DNA of 64,000 bases, taken from the NCBI GenBank assembly GCA_018970175.1, contig JAGWWV010000003.1, positions 1 through 64,000 of the forward strand. The letters run 5' to 3'. Both the position numbers and the translations under genes were made by a program. Source of the stretch: Acidobacteriota bacterium. GTDB lineage: Bacteria; Actinomycetota; Acidimicrobiia; Acidimicrobiales; Ilumatobacteraceae. Below the pieces are notes generated by a model. The model did no database searches. It worked only from the letters and a program-made list of their open reading frames with translations, and was not told the origin of the DNA. Shown here piece by piece: positions 43,355 to 51,230 of this stretch (position 1 is its first letter; each line of letters begins with the position of its first letter).

Positions 43355-44457
43355 GCCGTCACCGCCTTGCTTGCTGCGCGATTGGCCCGGAGCCTGTATT
43401 TGGTGAGGATCTCACCGGCAACCGCGGTGAAGAGAATGAGCCCCTGCAGGGTTCCGACGAGTCCGCTGGGGAAGTCGGGGCCCTGTAGCGAGTAGCCGGC
43501 GTTGGTGAGACCACCCAGCAGCACCGCGACGAGGATTGCACCAAGTGGGTTCAATCGGGCAAGGGCGGCAACGACGATTCCCGTATAGCCGAAGTTGTTC
43601 AGCTGCAGTCCCTTGGCGTCGAGGTAGTGGGCAAAGTCGCCCACCTGGCTGGCACCACCGATACCGGCGAGTGCCCCCGACATCGCGGTGACCGCCACGA
43701 TGGTCCACTTGGTGCGGATGCCCACGTAACGGGCCGCACGCGGCGAGTCGGCAATGATGCCGATCTCGAAACCGAGGCGGCTGCGCTTGTAGATGATCCA
43801 CAGGACGATCGCGGCGACGACCGCGATGAGGAAACCGAAGGAAACGCCGAACCCGAAGAGTTCGTACGAGGGCCAGTGCGCTCTTTCGTCGAGCGGCTTA
43901 CCCGATGGAAATCCAACCGAGCGGGGATCGCGCCAGTACGAGCGCGAGTTGAAGATGAGATAGTTGAGGATGATTCCCGCGATGTAGTTCATCATCAACG
44001 AAGTGATGATTTCATTGGTGTTGAACTGCGAGCGCAACACGCCGACGATCGATGCGTACATCGCCCCGAACAACATGCCGGCGACGACCATGACGATGAT
44101 GGTGATTCCCACGGGGACCGATCCGCCGAGCCACAAGCCGACTAACGCCGCTCCGACCGCTCCGACGTACAGCTGGCCTTCGCCGCCGATGTTGATGACG
44201 CCGAGGCGGAACGCCGCCGCCGCACACATACCGGTGAAGGCGAGAGGAGTCGCGGTGCGGAGCGTTCCGGTGATCGACCTCTTGGAGAGGAAACCACGGT
44301 CGAGAATCCGCCAGTAGACGTCAAGGGGGTTCTTGCCGGTTGCGAGGAGAACCACCGCTCCGACGATCAACGCACCGAGAAGGGAGATGAACGGAATCGC
44401 CCAGTTCAGCCAGCGCGGCTGTTTGAGACGGCGTTCGAGTCGAATCGGCGATTTCAC
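43351..44457 (-). CDS. ABC transporter permease (NupP/YufP-like)
   Basis: This 368-aa permease has an N-terminal helix pair and VINIGGEGQLYVGAVGAALV, and the cytoplasmic motif IADSPRAARYVGIRTKWTI (the EAA-like loop) with GIGGASQVGDFAHYL. Partner of the NupQ-like subunit. Its ATG overlaps the ATPase stop by 4 bases (44454-44457), so the transporter genes are translationally coupled. Confidence 0.9.
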   Translation of the reverse strand: MKSPIRLERRLKQPRWLNWAIPFISLLGALIVGAVVLLATGKNPLDVYWRILDRGFLSKRSITGTLRTATPLAFTGMCAAAAFRLGVINIGGEGQLYVGAVGAALVGLWLGGSVPVGITIIVMVVAGMLFGAMYASIVGVLRSQFNTNEIITSLMMNYIAGIILNYLIFNSRSYWRDPRSVGFPSGKPLDERAHWPSYELFGFGVSFGFLIAVVAAIVLWIIYKRSRLGFEIGIIADSPRAARYVGIRTKWTIVAVTAMSGALAGIGGASQVGDFAHYLDAKGLQLNNFGYTGIVVAALARLNPLGAILVAVLLGGLTNAGYSLQGPDFPSGLVGTLQGLILFTAVAGEILTKYRLRANRAASKAVTA

Positions 44458-45980
44458 CGCGAGGCCTCCATCTTCGCCCCGCCCATCAAGAGCCCGAGTT
44501 GTTCGCGGGTCGCATCGGCCGCAGGCATGTCGGCGACCAGACGCCCTTCGTAAATGACGACGATCCGATCGGCGAGCGACATGATCTCCTCGAGGTCTTC
44601 GCTGATGAGAAGAATCCCGACACCGTCATCGGCTGCCTCGACAAGTCGTCCCCGAACCGTCTCGATGGCACCCACGTCGAGTCCACGCGTCGGGGACGCT
44701 GCCATGAGAACCTTCGGCCTGGTCGAGAATTCACGAGCCAGAAGGACTTTCTGCACGTTTCCTCCCGACAACAAGCGAACCGGTGTCGCGGTGTCGGGCG
44801 TCTTTACGTCGTACTTGGTGACGAGATCGGACGCTTGCGTGGCGATGACGTTGCGTCGCAGCAGCCCGAACTTCGACAACAGGGGAGTGCGGTAGTTCTT
44901 CAGTGCCATGTTGTCCTCGACCGAGTGGCCAGCCGCGAGCCCCGTATGGAGACGATCCTCGGGAACGTGGGCCACACCGCCTGCAATTGCGGCGCGTGCC
45001 TTTCCGTTCGGAACCTCGTTGCCGGCGACGGCGATTCGCCCGCTCGTAGAACTGCGCATACCGGCGATCACCTCGGCGAGTTCGCGTTGACCATTTCCCG
45101 CGACACCCGCAACACCAACGATCTCGCCACGACCAACGGTGAGCGACACGTCATGAAGAGCGTGGCGGCCCCGGTCGTCGTCGCAGTTCACCTGTGACAG
45201 TGAGAGAACCACGTCGGCCGGCACGCCCGGGTTGCGGCGCACCACGCGCGAGAACTCGACGCTGCGCCCGACCATCATGCTGGCCAACTCGCGCGTGGAG
45301 GTGTCCATTGTTGCGACGGTGCCGACGGTTCGACCGCCTCTCAGCACCGTGATGCGGTCGGAGACGCTCATCACCTCGTCGAGCTTGTGGGAGATGAAGA
45401 TGACGGTGCGGCCTTCGGCGGTCATCGCGCGCAAGGTCCGGAACAGGGCATCAGCTTCGATTGGAGTGAGCACCGCCGTTGGTTCATCGAGAATCAGCAC
45501 CTGCGCTCCGCGGTACAGCACCTTCAGAATCTCGACGCGCTGCTGTTCCCCGACGCTCAGCTGCCAGATCTTTGCGTTCGGATCGACGGCCATGTCGTAG
45601 CGTGCGGCCAGTTCATTGACGCGATCGATGATCGATTCGGCATCGATGAGGAAAGGCGTCTCCTGGTTCCCGAGGATGACGTTCTCGGCGACGGTGAACG
45701 GCTCGACGAGGCGGAAGTGTTGGTGCACCATTCCGATGCCCGCGTCGAGCGCGGCCTTTGGCGAGGCGAACGACATCGGCGCACCATTCAGTTCGATGGT
45801 CCCCTCGTCGGGTCGGTAGAGACCCGTGAGGATGTTCGAGAGAGTTGACTTTCCGGCACCGTTCTCACCGAGGAGCGCGTGAACCTCACCCTTCAGAACT
45901 TCGAAGTTCACTCCGTCGTTCGCGACGACGCCGGGAAAGCGCTTCACTACCCCCGTCATGCGCACAGCGCTGTTCGTCAT
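44454..45980 (-). CDS. ABC transporter ATP-binding protein, double domain (NupO/YufO-like)
   Basis: This 508-aa protein has two ABC domains. The first has GENGAGKSTL, a signature region LSVGEQQRVEILK and VLILDEPTAVL. The second has a degenerate Walker A (GVAGNGQREL) and LSGGNVQKVLLAREF. That asymmetry is typical of RbsA/NupO-type importers. It drives uptake of nucleosides or related purines together with the BMP lipoprotein. The 111-base gap to the lipoprotein gene holds a strong hairpin. Confidence 0.92.
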   Translation of the reverse strand: MTNSAVRMTGVVKRFPGVVANDGVNFEVLKGEVHALLGENGAGKSTLSNILTGLYRPDEGTIELNGAPMSFASPKAALDAGIGMVHQHFRLVEPFTVAENVILGNQETPFLIDAESIIDRVNELAARYDMAVDPNAKIWQLSVGEQQRVEILKVLYRGAQVLILDEPTAVLTPIEADALFRTLRAMTAEGRTVIFISHKLDEVMSVSDRITVLRGGRTVGTVATMDTSTRELASMMVGRSVEFSRVVRRNPGVPADVVLSLSQVNCDDDRGRHALHDVSLTVGRGEIVGVAGVAGNGQRELAEVIAGMRSSTSGRIAVAGNEVPNGKARAAIAGGVAHVPEDRLHTGLAAGHSVEDNMALKNYRTPLLSKFGLLRRNVIATQASDLVTKYDVKTPDTATPVRLLSGGNVQKVLLAREFSTRPKVLMAASPTRGLDVGAIETVRGRLVEAADDGVGILLISEDLEEIMSLADRIVVIYEGRLVADMPAADATREQLGLLMGGAKMEASR

Positions 45981-46037
45981 CTCACATGCCCCTCACCGAC
46001 GAGTCCTCACTTCCGGCAAGACGCTAGTAGAAACGCT

Positions 46038-46065
46038 GAGGGACGGGCCCAAAGGCCCGCCCCTC
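46038..46065 (-). promoter_or_regulatory. Intercistronic stem-loop between BMP lipoprotein and ATPase genes
   Basis: A 12-bp inverted repeat with one mismatch (46038-46049 with 46054-46065, loop of four) lies between the lipoprotein stop and the ATPase start. It has no following T-run on the minus strand, so it is more likely an mRNA stabiliser or partial terminator that keeps binding-protein levels above transporter levels, as in many ABC operons. Confidence 0.6.
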
Positions 46066-46091
46066 GCGTTCATGTCCGATTGTCTGTGGGA

Positions 46092-47384
46092 TCAGCCGGC
46101 GGGAATTTCGCCGTCGACGCCTTCGACGAGGTACTGCATGCCCATCAATTCTTCGTAGGTGTGCTGCTTGCCTGCGGCGAGCTGCTCTTTGCCTGCGGTG
46201 TCCTTGATCGGGCCGGTGAACTCTCCACCCGGGTTTGCGGCAAGTTCGGCCTTCTTTGCGTCGATCGTGGCGCGTGTCTCTGCAGAGACGAGATCGCCGT
46301 AGGTCGACAGACCAACGAAGCCGTCACCGATGTTGCCGTAGTAGTTGCCCGCAACCCATGCACCATCAAGCACTTGCTGCAGACGCGGAATCTCGTAGAC
46401 GTCCCAGTGGTACTGGGTGCCCGTCAGCCACACATCGCCGTAATTGGCGCTGTTGTCCCGGTTGTAACCCGCCCACGGAATGCCCTTCGCTTTGGCCGCG
46501 TCGCCCGTTGCTGGTGAGTCGATGCCCTTCATGCCGAGCACGTCGACGCCCGCGGCGATGAGAGCCTCGGCCTGCTTGCGCTCGTTCGGCGGGTCGAACC
46601 AGCTGTTGACCCACACGACCTTCACGGTTGCGTCGGGGTTCATCGCGCGAACGCCGAGCGTCCATGCATTGATGCCGCGAACGACTTCCGGAATACCGAA
46701 CGATGCGAGGTAACCGAGCTTGCCGTTCTTCGATGCTGCGCCAGCGGCCATACCCGTCAGGTAGTCGGTGTCTTCGGCTGCGCCGTAGAACTGCGACAGG
46801 TTGCCCGCGCTCTTGTAACCAGTTGCAAACTCGAAGCACACGTCAGGGTGCTTCTCTGCTGCTGCGAGGAACGCATCCTGAAAACCGAACGAGGTACCGA
46901 AGATCACGGTGTTGCCGTCGGCGATCAGGTCTTCGATGACCTGGCTGACCTGCTCACCTTCGGGCACGTTCTCCTTGTAAGTGGTTTCGATCTTGTCACC
47001 GAAGTGCTCTTGCACCTTCTGGCGAGCTTCATCGTGGGTTTGTGTCCAACCACCGTCGTTGATCGGGCCGACATAGACCCAAGCAGCCTTCAGCGCGCCG
47101 CCGTCCTTCGGACCACAGGCAACGGGCGCAGCGCCCTCTTCCCACGGCTTGAAGTTCGCCGACCAATCGCCGGCCGGAGCCGCCGCTTCGCTGGACTCGG
47201 TTGCCGCTGCGGTGTCGGTTGGCGCGGTCGTGTCTGCAGGTGCAGTCGTGTCCGCGGTCGCCTCGGCCGCTGCGGTGGTGTCTTCGCTGCTCGAGCCGTT
47301 GTCGTCGCCACAGGCAACGAGACCGACACCGAGAGCGATTGTGGCTGCGAGGGGCAACCACTTCTTGCTCAAACGCTTGTTCAA
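46092..47384 (-). CDS. BMP family (basic membrane protein) nucleoside-binding lipoprotein
   Basis: The 430-aa protein has a signal peptide with lipobox GLVAC (Cys25), a Thr/Ala-rich linker (about 30-75) and the BMP domain. The BMP domain shows AAWVYVGPINDGGWTQTHDE, GTSFGFQDAFLAAAEKHPDV (quoted to twenty), and YLTGMAAGAASKNGKLGYLA. The TTG at 47384 is the chosen start because GGAGG lies 5 bases upstream and it yields a short MNKRLSKKW signal n-region. It captures purine nucleosides or similar compounds for the NupOPQ-like importer. Confidence 0.92.
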   Translation of the reverse strand: MNKRLSKKWLPLAATIALGVGLVACGDDNGSSSEDTTAAAEATADTTAPADTTAPTDTAAATESSEAAAPAGDWSANFKPWEEGAAPVACGPKDGGALKAAWVYVGPINDGGWTQTHDEARQKVQEHFGDKIETTYKENVPEGEQVSQVIEDLIADGNTVIFGTSFGFQDAFLAAAEKHPDVCFEFATGYKSAGNLSQFYGAAEDTDYLTGMAAGAASKNGKLGYLASFGIPEVVRGINAWTLGVRAMNPDATVKVVWVNSWFDPPNERKQAEALIAAGVDVLGMKGIDSPATGDAAKAKGIPWAGYNRDNSANYGDVWLTGTQYHWDVYEIPRLQQVLDGAWVAGNYYGNIGDGFVGLSTYGDLVSAETRATIDAKKAELAANPGGEFTGPIKDTAGKEQLAAGKQHTYEELMGMQYLVEGVDGEIPAG

Positions 47385-47420
47385 AATTTCCTCCCCGGAA
47401 ATGGCTGGTGCGTTGAAGAG

Positions 47421-47426
47421 ATAATA
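47421..47426 (-). promoter_or_regulatory. Candidate -10 box for the BMP transporter operon
   Basis: TATTAT on the minus strand (47426-47421) lies about 37 bases upstream of the lipoprotein start. No matching -35 hexamer is evident, so the call rests only on the -10 match and the position. Confidence 0.35.
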
Positions 47427-47547
47427 GGTGTGAGGCCAACCCCCGAATTCAGTCCGCCCCGGCCAATCACACGCCTGTGACCAACTGTTCACAAGTCCGG
47501 CGGCCCGTTCGGATCGGGGGCGGCGCGCCGTAGACTCCCCTTTCCCA

Positions 47548-47639
47548 GGAGAGGTGCCAGAGTGGCCGAATGGGGCGCCCTGCTAAGGCGTTGTCCGTGT
47601 TAAAGCGGACCGTGGGTTCAAATCCCACCCTCTCCGCCA
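47548..47639 (+). tRNA. tRNA-Ser (anticodon GCU)
   Basis: The 92-base gene has acceptor stem GGAGAGG/CCTCTCC, a long variable arm (GTTGTCCGTGTTAAAGCGGAC) as expected for serine tRNAs, the T-arm GTGGGTTCAAATCCCAC and anticodon GCT in CCCTGCTAAGGCG. Discriminator G and the CCA end are encoded. Confidence 0.96.
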
Positions 47640-47743
47640 ATATCCACAGTGAAAACACTGGGTTTTCTCCCAGCCCATTGCATTTGTCCGCGGTGACGGA
47701 TAGACCGACAGGGTCTTGCGGGCGGAATCTGCAGGAGCTGGAT

Positions 47744-48349
47744 ATGACCAAACACTCCCCCCTGTTTCGGGTCGTCGCCTCGATCGGCTTGGCTCTCGGT
47801 CTCGTCACCGGGCCGGCCGTCGGGGCGCCATCTGCCCGCGCGGTATGCATCTCTTTTATTGTCGAGCGTGGCGACTCTTGGAGTCTCCTCGCCGAGTACG
47901 CCGGAGTTGGGCTGTCCGCACTGTTGAAGGCGAACAACGCCACGGCCCGCACCGTCATTCTCCCGGGCCAGTCTCTCTGCGTCCCCAAAGGCGCGACCTT
48001 CAGCCGACCGGGGACCAGCGTCGAGGCCGAGGCAACCGCCCCGAAACTTGTCGTTCCGAAAGTCCGATTGTCTGCCGCGGAATCCACGGCCATCATCCGC
48101 GAGATCTTCCCCGACAAACTCGAACGGCGCGCACTCAAGATCGCCAAGCGAGAGAGCCACCTCAACCACGTCGCGCACAGCTGGTGTTGTCTCGGGCTGT
48201 TCCAGATCTACTTCGGTGCCAACAAAACGTTCCTCGGAACCCTCGGCATCACCAACGCCTCGCAATTGCTGGACGCCCGTACCAACGCCACCGCGGCCTA
48301 CGCCATGTACCAGCGCTCCGGCTGGGCCCCCTGGGACGTCGCCCAGTAG
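47744..48349 (+). CDS. Secreted LysM-domain protein with transglycosylase-like domain
   Basis: The 201-aa protein from ATG 47744 has AGGAG upstream and a signal peptide (about 1-30). A LysM domain follows (FIVERGDSWSLLAEYAGVGL, then NNATARTVILPGQSLCVP). The C-terminal domain has KIAKRESHLNHVAH and SWCCLGLFQIYFG, matching the catalytic Glu region of lytic transglycosylase/lysozyme-like folds. It probably binds and cleaves peptidoglycan outside the cell. It lies between tRNA-Ser and tRNA-Arg. Confidence 0.8.
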   Translation: MTKHSPLFRVVASIGLALGLVTGPAVGAPSARAVCISFIVERGDSWSLLAEYAGVGLSALLKANNATARTVILPGQSLCVPKGATFSRPGTSVEAEATAPKLVVPKVRLSAAESTAIIREIFPDKLERRALKIAKRESHLNHVAHSWCCLGLFQIYFGANKTFLGTLGITNASQLLDARTNATAAYAMYQRSGWAPWDVAQ

Positions 48350-48403
48350 GCACTCGGCGCTTTTGCCTTTACACTTCGACCCGCACCGAAATCACAGGTG
48401 CAT

Positions 48404-48476
48404 GCGCTCGTAGCTCAATGGATAGAGCATTTGACTACGGATCAAAAGGTTAGGGGTTCGAGTCCCTTCGAGCGCG
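48404..48476 (+). tRNA. tRNA-Arg (anticodon ACG)
   Basis: The 73-base gene has acceptor stem GCGCTCG/CGAGCGC, D-arm GCTCAATGGATAGAGC, anticodon ACG in TTGACTACGGATCAA and T-arm AGGGGTTCGAGTCCCTT. CCA is not encoded, unlike the other two tRNAs here. Its last bases are repeated at 50933-50956 (see repeat entries). Confidence 0.95.
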
Positions 48477-48480
48477 CTGG
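48457..48480. repeat. Left copy of tRNA-Arg 3'-end direct repeat (candidate att site)
   Basis: These 24 bases cover the T-arm and acceptor 3' side of tRNA-Arg and 4 bases beyond. They match 50933-50956 at 22 of 24 positions in the same orientation: one internal mismatch and one at the final base. tRNA 3' ends are common attachment sites for integrative elements. The pair brackets about 2.5 kb. Confidence 0.65.
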
Positions 48481-48762
48481 CGGAGACCGAGACCCGACAA
48501 AGGTTTCCAGGTCCTGCTCGACGGTTCAGTCTGTCCGCGTCAATCTTCCAACGAATCGTCGCCCAAGGTTCGCTCCTCAGCTGCAAGATCGGCGGTGACG
48601 GGCGTGTCACTCGACAGACAATCGACAGCCTCATTACCCGCCTCGGTGATTCCCAAAGGCCATGACCCCACGCCTCATTGGAACCATGGGGAATGGGTAG
48701 GGCGACGCTCCGACGACTTGGTAACGGACCGGTTCAGTCGCCGATGTTTCAGCGCGAAAGCG
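48481..48762. other. Non-coding stretch after tRNA-Arg
   Basis: About 280 bases with no convincing gene on either strand. A minus-strand frame through the tRNA has no codon or homology support and is rejected. It is the left part of the segment bounded by the tRNA-Arg 3'-end repeats. Confidence 0.5.
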
Positions 48763-50679
48763 CTACGCGCGCTGAGCGAGAACAATCACTCGGTCGCCGG
48801 CGCTGAACGCAATGCGTTCGTCTTTGGGCGGGTTGAGCCGGATTCCTGCCGAAAGAAAGCCGGGCCGGCCTACAGCAGCGGCACACTGATATCCGATAGC
48901 AACAACATCTGAATTGCGGGCTTCAGCGATGACCTCGGCAAAAGTTGCAGGTGATGTTGCCGCGTAACGCTCAAAGGGGTGCTTGTCAATCCCAGAACCG
49001 TGTGCACCAAAGAGATCACTGAACACTTCAACGAGTTGAGGGTTTTCACTCAATTGTGCAAGAAGCAAGCTGATGAGTTGCTGGCTCACGATGAAGTCAT
49101 CGCCATTGCCATCGCTTGCTAATTCAACATCGTCCGGGTCGCGCAACTCGGTGACGATGTTGCCCTCGGTCGTGGGGTGAACTGAACGCAAGTGCATCAA
49201 ACTCAGAAGCACACGAGCATCGGCTTCGTCGATCTGAAAAGGCGGGTTCTCACACAAGATGAGGTAGTGGTCGAACTCACCCGACTCCGTGGCTGCAACG
49301 ATTGACGCGCGTGCAATGGTGTCGCCTTCCACAAATTGCAGCGATTGATTGGCAAGACCGAGTCGGTTGATGTGAGCACCAACCGATGCTGGGTTATGAA
49401 GGTCGGGGTTCAGCAGCACCACCAACTCAGACCCCGAGGCCACGTCTGCCTCAATTTCCATGATGACGCGTGGCGCCATCTGGTTCCATCCGATGATGAG
49501 CGATCTCTCGCGCTTGAATTCGGCCGAGGCCGGTTGCTTCTCCGCATTTGGTTGCCAGCGCTCGGGCACCAGATCCAAGTTGAAAACGGAGTCATCTTCC
49601 GCGATACCAATGACCGAATCTCCATTGGCTACAACGGTGGAAAGCGGTGGGCTGAGCAGGACTGAGCCGTCATTCTGTTGCAACCCGATGATTGTCGCGT
49701 TGGATGAGGCGAGTAGTAGTTCGCCAAACGTTCGACCAACGAGGTTTTGAGGAACGACCTTTGCGTACATTTCATCACCGTCGAAGTCGAGCAACTCTTG
49801 GTAAATCAATCCAAGGCCAGCGGCTCGAGAGGTTTGTGCCGTAATGCGAGCAATGATTTCCGTCGGCGAAATAGGAACAAGGCGATTACCCACAACTTCA
49901 CGTAGGGCTTGCGAGGTGTCTTCGCCCTCGATTTCAGCGATGACTTGAACTGTTGATGATTCACCAAGAATTTTGTGCAAAGCCAAAATCACCTTGACGC
50001 CGTATGTGTTCGACTCTTCTCCTTCAGGGTTAAGCACGATGATTGATTTCGCATCGTGAGGGTTCATTCGCAGAAGGTCGGCGAGACGAGTTGGGAGACC
50101 ACTTCGGACAACCAAGCGCGAGTTACCCATCTCAGCGACATCACGGTTCAACGCATCGGTGACCTCAACAACGTCGTCGGGGCTGAGGATGACAATGACG
50201 TGGCCGGGGTTGCTTCGGTTGGCCTCAACGAGTTCCGAAATGATGCTCGGCAACTTGGCGTTGCGCCCGATGATGAGCGTGTGGCCACTTTCAATCACCT
50301 CTGACTTGCCGCGACGTAGTTCTTGCAGTCGAGTGTCGAGCCCACTGGAAATCAGACCGATGATTGCGGCACCAATGAAAATGCCGACAATAGTGATGAG
50401 CACACCGAACACGCGGTAACCCGACGCTTGGTCGCCGGTGAACGTTCCTGCATCGAGATAACGGCCCGCGGCGAGCCAGATACTTTCCAGAAAGCTGGTC
50501 GGCTCATTCGACGGCCCCAGCTTGAAGACCCATGTAAGTGCGGAAACTACAAGGACGAGAACTGCGGTGATTGTCCCAAGCCACAAGAGAACGGCACCGA
50601 TGCCACGGGCCAAACCATTGTCGAATCGATAACGAAGGCGTTGTTTGAGGGTGAATCGAGCGGGCATAGTGAATTTCAC
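48763..50679 (-). CDS. CASTOR/POLLUX-like ion channel protein with RCK/TrkA-N-type domains
   Basis: The 638-aa protein has an N-terminal amphipathic start (RYRFDNGLARGIGAVLLW), transmembrane helix about 27-50, a pore-like segment (WLAAGRYLDAGTFTGDQAS) and a second helix about 92-112 (VFGVLITIVGIFIGAAIIG). Two Rossmann-like RCK regions follow (HTLIIGRNAKLPSIISEL near 132 and SLIIGWNQMAPRVIMEIE near 395). This matches the CASTOR/POLLUX channel family known from plant nuclear envelopes and from scattered bacteria. Base composition is visibly less G+C-rich than neighbouring genes, suggesting transfer. Ion selectivity is unknown. Confidence 0.82.
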   Translation of the reverse strand: MKFTMPARFTLKQRLRYRFDNGLARGIGAVLLWLGTITAVLVLVVSALTWVFKLGPSNEPTSFLESIWLAAGRYLDAGTFTGDQASGYRVFGVLITIVGIFIGAAIIGLISSGLDTRLQELRRGKSEVIESGHTLIIGRNAKLPSIISELVEANRSNPGHVIVILSPDDVVEVTDALNRDVAEMGNSRLVVRSGLPTRLADLLRMNPHDAKSIIVLNPEGEESNTYGVKVILALHKILGESSTVQVIAEIEGEDTSQALREVVGNRLVPISPTEIIARITAQTSRAAGLGLIYQELLDFDGDEMYAKVVPQNLVGRTFGELLLASSNATIIGLQQNDGSVLLSPPLSTVVANGDSVIGIAEDDSVFNLDLVPERWQPNAEKQPASAEFKRERSLIIGWNQMAPRVIMEIEADVASGSELVVLLNPDLHNPASVGAHINRLGLANQSLQFVEGDTIARASIVAATESGEFDHYLILCENPPFQIDEADARVLLSLMHLRSVHPTTEGNIVTELRDPDDVELASDGNGDDFIVSQQLISLLLAQLSENPQLVEVFSDLFGAHGSGIDKHPFERYAATSPATFAEVIAEARNSDVVAIGYQCAAAVGRPGFLSAGIRLNPPKDERIAFSAGDRVIVLAQRA

Positions 50680-50932
50680 GCTAGCAACCGAGAGTCACCG
50701 CTCTTGCCAACGGGTGATGCTGAAGTGATGGAGCCATGGCTCCAACGAATCTCTCATCGAATGATACTTCTCTGAGCTCGCCGTCGTCCTGAACAGCAAG
50801 AAAACAAGCATCGTGAAATTCTGGTTATACGGAAGTCTCCTAAGTGGGAGATGTGACGGCACGGCGTAGTTGAGGAACAACCTGGCTGGTCACACGATTT
50901 CGCAGGACACCCATGGATTACGTTGTGAGGAT
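50680..50932. other. Non-coding upstream region of the channel gene
   Basis: About 250 bases with no supported gene, A+T-richer than the surroundings. It contains the 16-base palindrome at 50729-50744 and presumably the promoter of the channel gene. Confidence 0.5.
50729..50744. repeat. Perfect 16-base palindrome upstream of the channel gene
   Basis: TGGAGCCATGGCTCCA is its own reverse complement and lies about 50 bases upstream of the channel gene start. It could be an operator for a dimeric regulator or an mRNA hairpin. No regulator is encoded next to it. Confidence 0.45.
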
Positions 50933-50956
50933 TTCGAGTCCGTTCGAGCGCGCTGA
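50933..50956. repeat. Right copy of tRNA-Arg 3'-end direct repeat (candidate att site)
   Basis: Direct, near-perfect copy of 48457-48480 with one internal mismatch. It contains only the T-arm/acceptor 3' part, so it is not a second tRNA. It abuts the truncated Old Yellow Enzyme fragment, consistent with an integration or deletion junction. Confidence 0.65.
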
Positions 50957-50989
50957 TTCACTTGATGCGGCGCGCGCGTTCGAGCTCGA

Positions 50990-51181
50990 GTGACGCCCGA
51001 TGGAATTGACCGCGATTGCCTCGGTCATGACCAGTCCAAGTCCCCCGACTGCGAGCGACCCATGCCATTGCTGGCGCCATGCATTGACCACACCGTGGAC
51101 TACCGAGTATTGGCACATCGGCGAAATCCACAGACGGTTCTTGAATTGGACACCACGAATCGTGGGCGAACTGAAGAAGAG
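50990..51181 (-). pseudogene. N-terminal fragment of an Old Yellow Enzyme-type NADH:flavin oxidoreductase
   Basis: A minus-strand frame contains PTIRGVQFKNRLWISPMCQY, the classic start of OYE-family proteins, then SLAVGGLGLVMTEAIAV and GRHS. About 64 residues are recognisable; intact enzymes are 350-370 aa. Similarity stops near 50990, some 35 bases before the tRNA-Arg 3'-end repeat. No start codon is obvious before PTIRG. It is a gene remnant, probably truncated when the adjacent segment was inserted or lost. Confidence 0.7.
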
Positions 51182-51230
51182 CGATATCGAGGAAATACTA
51201 CTCAACCCGCCCGAAGTAACGTTGAGGTCG

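Noticed and set aside
47160-47300. Low-complexity Thr/Ala-coding DNA
   Set aside because: It is the linker after the lipobox of the BMP lipoprotein, common in such proteins.
47467-48165. 232-aa minus-strand open frame containing ERVGFEPTVRFN
   Set aside because: This is the antisense translation of tRNA-Ser, a well-known spurious ORF type.
48392-48634. 80-aa minus-strand open frame containing EGTRTPNLLIRSQ
   Set aside because: Antisense translation of tRNA-Arg, another recurrent spurious ORF.
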